This document shows, one piece after another, positions 7,574 through 16,658 of a DNA stretch of 64,000 nt (the stretch's first letter is position 1; each line of letters begins with the position of its first letter). A program made the translations under genes and the position numbers. The stretch spans positions 2,790,001 through 2,854,000 of the forward strand of contig JADJPZ010000004.1 in assembly GCA_016713025.1 (NCBI GenBank). Reading direction: 5' to 3'. Below the pieces are notes generated by a model. That model saw only the letters and a list, made by a program, of their open reading frames with translations, searched no databases and was not told the origin of the DNA. This DNA comes from Saprospiraceae bacterium (GTDB lineage Bacteria > Bacteroidota > Bacteroidia > Chitinophagales > Saprospiraceae).

Positions 7574-8698
7574 TTAAAAAGAACGGATCACCCTTACTAC
7601 TTCCTCTATTTGCGCATCTGTAAGGTTGGTAGAAGATGGGATAGAGATACATGAATTATAAATCGTATCAGAAATGTTTTCATTCGTGATGAATGGCAAA
7701 TGTTTGAACATACGCAACTGATGCATCGGCACCCAAAATGGTCTGCATTGTACACCATTATCCAACAAGTGCTTTATCATCGGTCTTTGATTTTTGACCT
7801 TCATGGTGTGAAGCCAATTATTAGGACAGACATGGTCGCCTACTTTTTGGAACTGTAAATTTTCATTTTCCAGATGATCCCGATAATACTTATCAATCGC
7901 CTTTTTGCGCTCAAGGAAAGATGGCAATTGCTCCATTTGCGCTACACCTACGGCTGCGAGTATGTTTACAAGTCTATAGTTGTAACCTATCTCATCGTGG
8001 TCGTATTCGAATGGGTCTGTTTTGGCTTGGGTGGTGATATGTTTGGCTTTTTTTGCTAGGTTCTCATCATCTGTGACGATAACGCCACCACCACCTGTGC
8101 TGATGATTTTATTGCCATTAAAACTAAAAGTTCCGAATGTACCAAATGTACCAGCACCTTTATTTTTGAAGGACGAACCCAATGCTTCAGTAGAGTCTTC
8201 GATCACTACGAGACAATATTTTTTTGCTATGGTCATCAGTCTATCCATATCGCACATATTGCCCAATACATGTACAGGCATAATAGCCGAAATACATCTT
8301 TTGTCGCTCTTTAGGTAGGTATGATCTTTGTAATAAAAGGTATCATTTTCCAAAAAAGCCTCCAAAATATCTAAATCCATCTGCCAAGTATCCTTATCCA
8401 CATCTATGAAGATCGGATCTGCACCCGTGTATTTGATGGCATTGGCCGTAGCGATGAAGGTAATATCGGGCGTGATGACATAGTCTCGTTGACGTACACC
8501 AGCCAATTCTTGGGCGATGTGGAGAGCTGCAGTGCCATTCATGGCTGCGATACCATATTTTGCCCCAGCAAATTCGGCTACCATGTTCTCAAACTGAGTG
8601 ACATAACTACCTACGGAAGATATCCATCCAGTGTCGAGACAGTCCTTTACATAAGTCCATTCGTTTCCTGATATATTGGGTAAGGAGAGAGGTATCAT
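7574..8698 (-). CDS. LegC-family sugar aminotransferase (copy 1)
   Basis: 374 residues from the chosen start. It is a PLP-dependent DegT/DnrJ/EryC1 aminotransferase with the LegC-type opening MIPLSLPNISGNEW and CLDTGWISSVGSYV. VIEDSTEALGS holds the PLP-contacting aspartate, and GTFGTFSFNGNKIISTGGGG contains the PLP lysine. It should aminate the 4-keto sugar made by the dehydratase. An upstream ATG at 8809 is in frame, but that extension is low-complexity and encoded by TTGCTGATTTG repeats. The second copy also starts at the IPL motif, so I place the start at 8698. Confidence 0.9.
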   Translation of the reverse strand: MIPLSLPNISGNEWTYVKDCLDTGWISSVGSYVTQFENMVAEFAGAKYGIAAMNGTAALHIAQELAGVRQRDYVITPDITFIATANAIKYTGADPIFIDVDKDTWQMDLDILEAFLENDTFYYKDHTYLKSDKRCISAIMPVHVLGNMCDMDRLMTIAKKYCLVVIEDSTEALGSSFKNKGAGTFGTFGTFSFNGNKIISTGGGGVIVTDDENLAKKAKHITTQAKTDPFEYDHDEIGYNYRLVNILAAVGVAQMEQLPSFLERKKAIDKYYRDHLENENLQFQKVGDHVCPNNWLHTMKVKNQRPMIKHLLDNGVQCRPFWVPMHQLRMFKHLPFITNENISDTIYNSCISIPSSTNLTDAQIEEVVRVIRSF

Positions 8699-8893
8699 TT
8701 GATTAATATTGATTTGCTGATTTGTTGATTTGCTGATTTGATTGCAACTAGTTAACTTGGATTGTTTGTTATATTTGTCATTTGACAATCTGAGTTCATT
8801 CGAATTCAAAAGTGAATCATAGGTTGCAGAGATTAACTCAATGTCCGTAAAAGTTCAGTTGTAGTGGAGTTAACCCTTTACTCTTAAGTGCAT

Positions 8894-9871
8894 TTATTTG
8901 TTTACAATTTTTATTAATGCTATAAACTCTCCTGCTTTAAGAACAGTAACTTTTGGAAAAGGTATTTCTTTAAGTATATCAAAATGTCTATCATTGGAAA
9001 TAATATAATCCACAGATGACGCAACGGCACAATCCACAAATTTATTATCATCAGGATCGAGTTCTATTAATTGCCAATGAAACTTCGGGTCTATAAAAAA
9101 TACATTAGGTAAATTGAACAATGTATTTAATAATATCTCTGTAATCTGTGGTGTATAGCGTCTTGAAAAGACTTCTGTATATTCACTTACAATGTCATTA
9201 CTTACATAAACATTAACTTTTCCTGATTGTATTGCCTCAAAATTTTATAATAACTGAATCTAGGTAGTGCCTGCTGAAAAAGTCAGTATCATTCAATTTA
9301 AAGGCTGCTATTGGTCTGGGATATCGTTCAAAAAACAAGCGATAGTAAATGAAGAGTCAAAAGTGCGTCTATCGCCTTTGCAGAATATTTAAAAATAAAC
9401 TAAAGATGATCAAGGCGATAGAAAAATGCATGACTGAGTGATCCTGAAAGGTCGAACATGACAATGTGAGAAACGAAGGAACCCGCAAGGGATGGGCAGG
9501 TCGGGAATGCACTATAGCAATACCACTAGCTGATCTAAGTTTAGATCAGTGCCTTCATTTTTGAGTGATTTCGTATCACTCAAATACAGCAAAGCTGTAC
9601 CATTCAGTTACCTTTTTTTGAACTGGTCTTTTTTGTTTACTTTTTTTGACAGGAAAAAAAGTAAAAGCCTTGCCGGCTCGAGGCAAATGTTAAAATGAAG
9701 TGCAAATGATTCAGGAGTTTTGCAGAAATTCCCGTGCATCGAAATCAATAAATTTAAACATACATAATTGATAATCAATAATATATCTTACTCCAAGCAA
9801 GCCCTAGGTAATATACTTACCAAAAAGACATTTGTATCAACAACTACCTTTATGGGATTATTAATTGACAT
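8894..9871 (-). pseudogene. PIN-family toxin gene split by a 0.54-kb insertion
   Basis: The 5' part (9871 down to about 9804) reads MSINNPIKVVVDTNVFLVSILPR. The 3' part (about 9264 to 8894) continues as FSYYKI, EAIQSGKVNVYVSND, and ends with DPDDNKFVDCAVASS and IISNDRHFDIL, which are PIN acidic motifs of the COG1569 toxin type. Removing 9265-9808 joins them in register, except for one T missing near 9243. The start overlaps the stop of the antitoxin gene upstream. The gene is therefore interrupted, and the remaining 3' open frame from 9121 is not a functional protein. Confidence 0.8.
9265..9808. mobile_element. 0.54-kb insertion in the PIN toxin gene, possible 7-bp target duplication
   Basis: CTAGGTA occurs at 9260-9266 and 9804-9810, at the exact point where the PIN frame breaks. 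The insert begins TAGTGCCTGCTGAAAAAGTC and contains no credible gene. It carries two hairpins, one of GATCTAAGTTTAGATC type near 9532 and one of GAGTGATTTCGTATCACTC type near 9573, plus a TTTACTTTTTTTGACAGG stretch facing an inverted AAAAAGTAAA. I do not recognise its ends as belonging to a named family. Confidence 0.45.
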
Positions 9872-10085
9872 GATTTAGTATGCTTTCTATAGTTTCATCT
9901 GACCACTCATTTTCTAATGCATATTCTTCCGCTGCTTTAATTAGCTTCTTTGAATAATATTGACCTATTAATGTTTTTATGTCAATAAGTTCCTCCTCTG
10001 TAGGGTTATGTGACTACAACTTCAACAATTCTAACTGCAAAGTGGTAAAATTTTTGGATTTTTCAGGAATTTGGGTTATATCCAT
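9861..10085 (-). pseudogene. Antitoxin gene of the PIN pair, with in-frame stop
   Basis: Reading from ATG at 10085 gives MDITQIPEKSKNFTTLQLELLKL. A TAG stop at 10014-10016 follows, then the frame continues with SHNPTEEELIDIKTLI and ends NHVN at 9861. The end overlaps the ATG of the PIN gene (9871), the usual antitoxin-toxin arrangement. About 74 codons in all. Both genes of the pair are therefore damaged. Confidence 0.6.
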
Positions 10086-10702
10086 CTTTTACATGATTTT
10101 AAAAGGTACTTTAATATTTATTCTTTCAAGCAAATTCTAATCTGTACAAAACAACGATACTTGTTAGCTTACTCAAATCACAAATATCATTTATCTAACA
10201 TCAATCGTCTACTATTAAATCCAAATTACAATATCAAATTTTAATTTTCTTTTTAAAAACAAATGCATTCCGTTTTTAGTTCCTCACAAGTCCATTCGTT
10301 TCCTGATATGTGATTCTTTAATGGCATGGCATTCTCTGAATGCAACATAGTCGTTACAAAAATGCAATATTAGGGCTTCTTAAACTCATTAAGTTTTCAA
10401 AAATGTGAAGCAAGTAGATAGATATAGTTAATATGTGGCTTCACTTCGACAAGCTCAGTAACCGCGACTCCATATTATTGCGCTCAGCCACCACATCCGA
10501 TGTATTCAATTCATTCAGTCCTGACTACCGTAATGAAACTTGTCTGCTGTAATGTAAAAAAGGCAGATGAAAGTAGTTGCTCGATTCATTCAGTCCTTCA
10601 AAATTGCCCCGCTGGTCCCCAACCCCTAAGGGGAGTGCCGGACCTCAGCAATGCGTCTTTCTGACTAGATGTTGTCTCTATGGCTTTGAAAGAAAATTTG
10701 AT
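10086..10702. other. Gene-free spacer between the two sugar-gene copies
   Basis: No convincing gene. It contains a 20-nt scrap identical to the start of the aminotransferase gene (AAGTCCATTCGTTTCCTGAT at 10290, compare 8653). It also holds a solitary GCATTC...GAATGC hairpin of the RAYT 2 type near 10327-10345 and a CCCCAACCCCTAAGGGGAG palindrome near 10618. It looks like a duplication scar with repeat debris. Confidence 0.6.
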
Positions 10703-11374
10703 CTAAAAAGGTCTTTTTGGAAGTGATTTAAATACTTTATAAATCAACTCTGACTTAGGAAAAAGAATCACCCATGCCGTCAAAAAGATACACATAAAAT
10801 CAGTATAAAAACTTTGATGCTCTTGGTACCATTTTTCTACTTCACCTTTGAAAGGATAGATTTTATTTTGGTAAAAGTCCCAAGTATCGCCACCATTATC
10901 TCTTACCTCAGTGATTAAAGTCTCTTCATCTCTAAATATTATTGACCCAATACCCGTTAGTCCAGGGTTTACATTATAAATAACCTTTTGTACTTCTACC
11001 GGATAGGCATCAAAACTTTTTTGCATGACTGGTCTTGGACCAACTACACTCATATCACCATTCAATATATTGAGGAGTTGTGGCAATTCATTAATTTTTG
11101 TGCTCCTCAAAAAACCTCCCAAAGGTGTCAATCTAGGATCTCTTTTTGTGGTGATAAGTCCACCAGCCATATTGGGACTATCCTTGAGCATCGTGGCAAA
11201 CTTATATATACTAAAGACCTTATTTTTAAAGCCTACTCTTTCTTGGAAGTACCAAATATATCCTTCACCTGTTAATTTTAACCCTATCGTTATAGGTATC
11301 AATAAAGGTGATAGTATTACTAAAGCAAATAAGGAAGCGAGGATATCAAAAAATCTTTTTATTAAACGGTACAT
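10703..11374 (-). CDS. PglC-like initiating sugar-phosphate transferase (copy 2)
   Basis: 223 residues, nearly identical to the protein encoded at 3862-4533, with the same N-terminal membrane helix and the conserved ERVGFKNK, LRSTKINELPQ and MSVVGPRP motifs. Most differences are conservative. It follows the second dehydratase gene by about 75 nt, with no four-helix-bundle gene between. Both copies look functional, so one may act on a different acceptor or be redundant. Confidence 0.93.
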   Translation of the reverse strand: MYRLIKRFFDILASLFALVILSPLLIPITIGLKLTGEGYIWYFQERVGFKNKVFSIYKFATMLKDSPNMAGGLITTKRDPRLTPLGGFLRSTKINELPQLLNILNGDMSVVGPRPVMQKSFDAYPVEVQKVIYNVNPGLTGIGSIIFRDEETLITEVRDNGGDTWDFYQNKIYPFKGEVEKWYQEHQSFYTDFMCIFLTAWVILFPKSELIYKVFKSLPKRPF

Positions 11375-11448
11375 GTTTCTTTTATTGGTGTTTTAAATTC
11401 ATTTAAAACCGTAATCATTATTGCAAAGAAATTTGCAATGCCATTATA

Positions 11449-12660
11449 CTACATCTTCTGATCTAAACTCTTTCCCGTTTCTATATGCTCAAAATCAGGC
11501 AAATGTTTTTTCATTAATGATACGATAGCAGATTTGTCATAAGCGTCTGATTGCATCAACATTTGTAACTCACCAATACAGTTTTCTATTTGAGTTTGGG
11601 ATGGTTTTACAGCGTTTTTGATGACACCCATTCCAACGTACTTATCCAAATCCACTTCATCTATTTCTGTATAAAACTCTTCATAAAGTTTCTCGCCAGA
11701 AGTGTCTGATGTGAAAAAATAAATAGGATGCGGATCTTCAATAGACATACTTGCAGCTCTATTTTTTGCATCATCATCACTTAGACATTCTATCACAGGT
11801 ATAGCCATTTCTTTAAAAAAGTCCAATGTGATCTCTTTGAAATTTACCATTTCATCCTCTTCTAACTTGGGAAAATAAATCTCTCCACTTTTACCTAATA
11901 TACAAGCCAACATGCATATTTGGCCACTTTCTTCTGGCGAAACAAAAAATCTTTTTACATCTGATGGACACGAAATAGGCTGTTTTTTAAATAACCGCTG
12001 TATGTATCCATCCAAAAGGCTGCCATTACTGAATGCAACATTGGCAAATCTTGCTGTAGTGATCTTGATGTCACTGCTATATGCCATGATAACCTCTTCC
12101 ATAAGTTTTTTACTCGCTCCCATAACATTGACAGGATTAGCAGCTTTGTCAGTAGATACACAGAAGAAATGTTCAGGTTTGTGAGACACCAATAAATCCA
12201 AAAAATCCTTAGCTTTAAAAACATTATTGTCTATCATCGCTTCGATGGAATAATGGTCTTTTTCACTTCTCACATGCTTGTGCGCTGCAAAATTGGCCAC
12301 AATGTGGAAAGGCCCTTCATTTACAAACATCTTTCTGAATACTTCATCGCCAAAATTCATGGGATAAGTCTTATAATCTTTAGGAATGAATTGTCCATGT
12401 TTAGATCTCAAATCACGGGTAAGTTCCGTCAATCCATTCTCATTGGTATCTACTACATATAGCCTGGAAGGCTCAAAGTTTAAGACCGCTTTGATATAAG
12501 ATGATCCTATCGTGCCTGCACCACCAATGACTAATACGGATTTGCCTTTGATATTGGCCGATAGTTGATCTTTGTATTTAGCAATATCTGTTTCAAAAAG
12601 GCTCCTTTGTCTTTTGGTGATGTGAGTTTTTATAAATTGTGGTATGTCTATGATGTGCAT
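11449..12660 (-). CDS. LegB/PglF-like UDP-GlcNAc 4,6-dehydratase (copy 2)
   Basis: 403 residues, same length and start (MHIIDIPQFIKTHITKR) as the copy at 5239-6450. The GGAGTIGSS nucleotide-binding motif, NFAAHKHVRSEKD and GASKKLMEEV segments are all retained. Differences are scattered and mostly conservative, and there are no frameshifts, so purifying selection has probably acted on both copies. Role as for copy 1: formation of the UDP-4-keto-6-deoxy-HexNAc intermediate. Confidence 0.88.
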   Translation of the reverse strand: MHIIDIPQFIKTHITKRQRSLFETDIAKYKDQLSANIKGKSVLVIGGAGTIGSSYIKAVLNFEPSRLYVVDTNENGLTELTRDLRSKHGQFIPKDYKTYPMNFGDEVFRKMFVNEGPFHIVANFAAHKHVRSEKDHYSIEAMIDNNVFKAKDFLDLLVSHKPEHFFCVSTDKAANPVNVMGASKKLMEEVIMAYSSDIKITTARFANVAFSNGSLLDGYIQRLFKKQPISCPSDVKRFFVSPEESGQICMLACILGKSGEIYFPKLEEDEMVNFKEITLDFFKEMAIPVIECLSDDDAKNRAASMSIEDPHPIYFFTSDTSGEKLYEEFYTEIDEVDLDKYVGMGVIKNAVKPSQTQIENCIGELQMLMQSDAYDKSAIVSLMKKHLPDFEHIETGKSLDQKM

Positions 12661-12679
12661 GCTGTTTGTGCTTTATTTT

Positions 12680-12818
12680 TATTGGCTTTGCATTCTTCGA
12701 ATGCAACAGGTAAGTATCTTACAATCGGAGATTCTTCTAATGGCTTTGCATTCTTCGAATGCAACATGTAGTATCTTGCAATCGGAGATTGGAAGGCCGT
12801 TACAAGATTGCAAGACCA
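12680..12818. repeat. REP-like palindromes of RAYT 2, 3' cluster
   Basis: TTGCATTCTTCGAATGCAA (8-bp stem) at 12688-12706 and 12746-12764. They alternate with a CAATC-GGA-GATTG palindrome near 12720, 12777 and 12802. The last repeat abuts the stop codon of the transposase. Confidence 0.8.
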
Positions 12819-13478
12819 TTACAATGATTCTATTCTCAAATAATTACCGGGAAAGTCATCCCATTTCTCTACAATCTTGGCTTTTACTGGATTTTCTAAA
12901 ATATATGTAATGACATTATTAAACATCTTCTCATTCCTGATGTAAATGTCAAAACTTTCTCTTTCCCAAAACTGACCATGCCTATTCAAATATTTATTAG
13001 AATACCATGCAGAAGGTCCTTTAATTTTTTTCATGATTATATCCAAAGGCTGATACCTCATTTCTATTTGATTGTCATCAATAAGTTCTGACAATTGGAT
13101 ATTAGTATCAATTAAAATATGCACATGATTTGACATTATACTATAACAAATCAAAGTGTATAATTCATTGTCATAGCGATGTAATTGTTCCTTTAATATT
13201 TCTCTTATTGATAGATCAGCCAAATACAATGGACCATCAATAATTTTATCTAAAACTTGATCATATTCCACCAAATATTGCTTTCTTAAGGTGAATATTT
13301 CAAAATTTCTTTGATGTAGATCCTTTATAGATTTTGCAACATTAATTTTAATATCATATTTCTCTTTAAGCTCTGATATTTTACTTTTTGGAACACTACC
13401 ATACAATCTGAAAGTCACAAAAAAAGCCGCACCTTCAGGTTGGATATGCGGTAACCTTTGTTTGTATTCTGTTTTCAT
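12819..13478 (-). CDS. REP-associated tyrosine transposase (RAYT) 2
   Basis: 219 residues, Y1_Tnp/TnpA-REP family. LPHIQPEGAAFFVTFRLYGS at the N-terminus, the HUH motif SNHVHILID near residue 118, then GQFWERESFDIYIRNEKMFNNV and ENPVKAKIVEKW. By eye it is only a little over half identical to RAYT 1, whereas the flanking sugar genes of the two copies are nearly identical. It therefore did not arise simply by the same recent duplication. It is surrounded by TTGCATTC/GAATGCAA and CTTGCAATC/GATTGCAAG hairpins, a different set from RAYT 1. Confidence 0.9.
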   Translation of the reverse strand: MKTEYKQRLPHIQPEGAAFFVTFRLYGSVPKSKISELKEKYDIKINVAKSIKDLHQRNFEIFTLRKQYLVEYDQVLDKIIDGPLYLADLSIREILKEQLHRYDNELYTLICYSIMSNHVHILIDTNIQLSELIDDNQIEMRYQPLDIIMKKIKGPSAWYSNKYLNRHGQFWERESFDIYIRNEKMFNNVITYILENPVKAKIVEKWDDFPGNYLRIESL

Positions 13479-13493
13479 GATTTACTTTAATGG

Positions 13494-13757
13494 CTTTGCA
13501 TTCTTCGAATGCAACAGGTAAGTATCTTAAAATCAAAATTAGCTATTTACATCAATTAAATCTCTGATCAACAGCTCTTTATTGGCTTTGTATTCTCTGA
13601 ATGCAACAGATAAATATCTTGCAATCAGAGATTCTCATAATGGCATTGCATCTTTGAATGCAACAGGTAAGTATCTTACAATCGGAGATTCTTCTAATGG
13701 CTTTGCATTCTTCGAATGCAACATATTTAGTATCTTGCAATCGAAGATTGCAAGGCC
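13494..13757. repeat. REP-like palindromes of RAYT 2, 5' cluster
   Basis: TTGCATTCTTCGAATGCAA at 13496-13514 and about 13703-13721, with decayed variants near 13588 and 13644. CAATC...GATTG partner hairpins lie near 13620, 13680 and 13736. The last hairpin directly precedes the aminotransferase stop. Confidence 0.8.
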
Positions 13758-13758
13758 A

Positions 13759-14883
13759 TTAAAAAGAACGAATGACCCTCACCACCTCCTCCACCTGAGC
13801 ATCCGTCAGATTGGTAGATGATGGTATAGAAATACATGAATTGTAGATCGTATCAGATACATTTTCTTGAGTGATAAACGGAAGATGCTTAAACATTCGC
13901 AACTGATGCATAGGTACCCAAAAAGGCCTACATTGTACACCATTATCTAACAAGTGTTTGATCATAGGTCTTTGCTTTTTGACTTTCATAGTGTGCAACC
14001 AATTATTGGGAGCGACGTGGTCGCCTACTTTTTGGAACTGCAAAATTTCATTTTCCAGATGATCGCGATAATATTTATCTATGGCTTTTTTACGCTCTAG
14101 AAAAGATGGCAACTGCTCCATTTGTGCCACACCTACAGCCGCTAGTATATTTACGAGTCTATAATTATACCCTATCTCATCATGGTCATATTCAAAAGGA
14201 TCAGTCTTTGCTTGGGTGGTGATATGTTTGGCTTTTTTCGCCAGATTTTCATCATCTGTGACGATAACACCGCCTCCACCTGTACTGATGATTTTATTGC
14301 CATTAAAACTAAAAGTACCAAAAGTACCAAAGGTACCTGCACCCTTATTTTTATAGGTTGATCCTAAAGCCTCTGTAGAGTCTTCGATCACTACCAAGCA
14401 ATATTTTTTTGCTATAGACATCAGTCTTTCCATATCGCACATATTACCTAATACATGTACAGGCATGATAGCAGATATACATCTCTTGTCGCTCTTTAGG
14501 TAGGTATGATCTTTGTAATAGTAGGTCTCCTTTTCCAAAAAAGCCTCCAAAATATCCAAATCCATTTGCCAGGTATCTTTATCTACATCTATAAAGATCG
14601 GATCTGCTCCTGTGTATTTGATGGCATTGGCAGTAGCGATGAAAGTGATATCAGGAGTGATGACATAGTCACGTTGACGAACACCTGCCAATTCTTGGGC
14701 GATATGCAGTGCTGCCGTGCCATTCATAGCAGCGACACCATATTTTGCTCCCGCAAATTCAGCAACCATATTTTCAAACTGGGTGACATAACTACCTACA
14801 GAAGATATCCATCCTGTATCAAGACAATCCTTTACATAGGTCCATTCATTTCCTGAGATATTGGGTATGGAGAGTGGTATCAT
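13759..14883 (-). CDS. LegC-family sugar aminotransferase (copy 2)
   Basis: 374 residues, almost identical to the protein of 7574-8698. MIPLSIPNISGNEW start, PLP-binding VIEDSTEALGS, and FSFNGNKIISTGGGG with the cofactor lysine. The start is unambiguous and supports trimming the extended copy-1 frame. Together with 11449-12660 and 10703-11374 it forms a complete aminate-and-prime set. The acetyltransferase at 15826-16434 upstream could supply the following N-acetylation step. Confidence 0.92.
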   Translation of the reverse strand: MIPLSIPNISGNEWTYVKDCLDTGWISSVGSYVTQFENMVAEFAGAKYGVAAMNGTAALHIAQELAGVRQRDYVITPDITFIATANAIKYTGADPIFIDVDKDTWQMDLDILEAFLEKETYYYKDHTYLKSDKRCISAIMPVHVLGNMCDMERLMSIAKKYCLVVIEDSTEALGSTYKNKGAGTFGTFGTFSFNGNKIISTGGGGVIVTDDENLAKKAKHITTQAKTDPFEYDHDEIGYNYRLVNILAAVGVAQMEQLPSFLERKKAIDKYYRDHLENEILQFQKVGDHVAPNNWLHTMKVKKQRPMIKHLLDNGVQCRPFWVPMHQLRMFKHLPFITQENVSDTIYNSCISIPSSTNLTDAQVEEVVRVIRSF

Positions 14884-14904
14884 TGGTTTAATGTTGATTT
14901 ATAA

Positions 14905-15192
14905 TTCCTTAATGGCGTTGCATTCTTTAAATGCATAGTTTATTGGCATTGCATTCTTTGAATGAAACATACACAACATCTTCAAATCGGAGATTGCAAG
15001 ACCATTAGCAAAAATATCCCTTGAAGACATTGTTTATTGGCGTTGCATTCTTTGAATGCAACATGAAAAGCATCTTGAAATAGGTGACTTCAAGGCAATT
15101 TGCTCATATATTCTTTAATTATACAGATTATTGGCATTGCATTCTTTGAATGCAACATACACAACATCTTCAAATCGGAGATTGCAAGACCA
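14905..15192. repeat. RAYT 2-type repeats with a duplicated gene end
   Basis: A segment of about 92 bp occurs at about 14941-15032 and 15132-15223. It contains a TTGCATTCTTTGAATG hairpin and an AATCGGAGATTGCAAG element. It also contains the last codons of the gene at 15193-15792 (GCAAAAATAT..CCTTGAAGAC). A third hairpin copy lies near 15043. Confidence 0.75.
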
Positions 15193-15792
15193 TTAGCAAA
15201 AATATTCCTTGAAGACATTGTAAAAATTTATCTTCTCTAATTCTTGCGATATAATTTGATCTGGAACATTAATCGTGGGATAGTTGGACAATATATCCAA
15301 AAATTTGGCATCATAGTGCTTTTTCGTATCATTTAGGTAATCAAAAAAATGAAAATCAAAGTTAAAATTAGGATGATTTTTTACCATCAAATCTATCATT
15401 GCTTGATTAAATTTCATCGCTTTTATTTCTTCAAATTCTAAAACCCTAATAATTTCTCTAATACTTTTGCACCTGAGATAAGCTTCATCATAAGGCAATT
15501 TGTATGCATACGTCCATTTAACGCCAAGATTCGCAGATACGTAACCCTGAATAAAACCTTTTCCTACAATTTGATTATACGTAGAGATTGAGTCTACATG
15601 ATTACCATCAAATAGTTTAACAAATGCTTTTTCGAGCGAATCGTCAAAGTCTTTCAAAATCACTTCTTCATTATGAATGACAAAATTTTCTGGTAAATTT
15701 GAATGTTTGATCCAAGCTCTAAATATTTCAAAAACTTGAATCTCTACTTTATCTTGCTTTAAGTATTGCTGTATTATGGGTAAATATCTCAA
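15193..15792 (-). CDS. Hypothetical protein in sugar locus
   Basis: 199 residues, not recognised. It is soluble, with no signal peptide or membrane segment, rich in charged and aromatic residues, and predicted mostly helical. It lies just downstream (about 33 nt) of the PglD-like acetyltransferase and in the same direction, so it is probably co-transcribed. Its 3' end is embedded in the RAYT 2-type repeats, and a second truncated copy of that 3' end lies at about 14999-15032. A role in polysaccharide synthesis is suggested only by position. Confidence 0.65.
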   Translation of the reverse strand: MRYLPIIQQYLKQDKVEIQVFEIFRAWIKHSNLPENFVIHNEEVILKDFDDSLEKAFVKLFDGNHVDSISTYNQIVGKGFIQGYVSANLGVKWTYAYKLPYDEAYLRCKSIREIIRVLEFEEIKAMKFNQAMIDLMVKNHPNFNFDFHFFDYLNDTKKHYDAKFLDILSNYPTINVPDQIISQELEKINFYNVFKEYFC

Positions 15793-15825
15793 TTTTAAAA
15801 CGGATTGTTGATTGAAATAAAAACA

Positions 15826-16434
15826 TTATAAGAGCTTTCGCGCTGGAATTCCTATATAAGTTCCTGGCACTTCTATATCTTTTACCACCACTGATCCGGC
15901 ACCAATTACTACATCTTTACAAATTTTAACTCCTTGTTTCACCACAGCTCCGGCACCTATAAAGGTTTGATCTCCAACAGTAACATTTCCAGCAAGTACT
16001 GCTCCCGGTGCAACATGCACAAAATCTCCAATAGTACATTCATGTTCCACTATGGCACCGGTATTGATGATTACTCCATTTCCTAAAATTGCTAATGGAT
16101 TAACAATGGAGTGTCCACCAAGCATTATCATCGATCCTAACTGAACACCATAACCAATTTCGGCAGTAGGATGATAAGCGTCACCAAAGGAAGCTTTTCC
16201 AGCTAAACTATCAAAAACATTTTTCCTTATTTTATTGTCACCTATGGCAATAAAAACATCTTCATCATCAAATGAATATTCCATTTCTAGCCCCAAATAA
16301 TCTAAAAGGTAAGGATTATTCTCTTTTTTTGTCCTTTCACAATACCCTTTGATATTTACTTTATTTTTCAATAATATATCACAAACGACATAAGCGTGGC
16401 CAGAATAGCCAATGATGGCAATAAAATTATTCAC
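15826..16434 (-). CDS. PglD/NeuD-family sugar O/N-acetyltransferase
   Basis: 202 residues with the two-part layout of NeuD/PglD. The N-terminal Rossmann-like half has FIAIIGYSGHAYVVCDIL and FIAIGDNKIRKNV. The C-terminal left-handed beta-helix has hexapeptide repeats from about residue 90. The segment NTGAIVEHECTIGDFVHVAPGAVLAG carries the histidines that act in catalysis in PglD. It probably acetylates the 4-amino group of the sugar made by the dehydratase and aminotransferase, giving the 2,4-diacetamido-trideoxy sugar. Only one copy is present for two dehydratase/aminotransferase sets. Confidence 0.87.
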   Translation of the reverse strand: MNNFIAIIGYSGHAYVVCDILLKNKVNIKGYCERTKKENNPYLLDYLGLEMEYSFDDEDVFIAIGDNKIRKNVFDSLAGKASFGDAYHPTAEIGYGVQLGSMIMLGGHSIVNPLAILGNGVIINTGAIVEHECTIGDFVHVAPGAVLAGNVTVGDQTFIGAGAVVKQGVKICKDVVIGAGSVVVKDIEVPGTYIGIPARKLL

Positions 16435-16658
16435 ATTAAAATAAGTTTAAAATTTGGCTAATACTTATTTAAAACAAAATTTAAATTCTACCTAAATACA
16501 TAATATAGAATAATTATACATAATAAAATTAATACAATGTTTCTTTCAGTTAATGAATTTAATTGTCTGTTTTTAATATTTGACATCTTTCAGGAAATTG
16601 TAATAGAGATTTTTATAAGTATTAAAAAGAAAAATGGATTAATCAATAATTAGTGAAT

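Noticed and set aside
7574..8809. Extended aminotransferase start at 8809
   Set aside because: The extra 37 residues are encoded by TTGCTGATTTG repeats and are absent from the second copy and the family.
9265..9808. Calling the insert a named IS family from its TAGTGCCTGCTGAAAAAGTC start
   Set aside because: The right end is not an inverted match and no transposase is present, so family assignment would be a guess.
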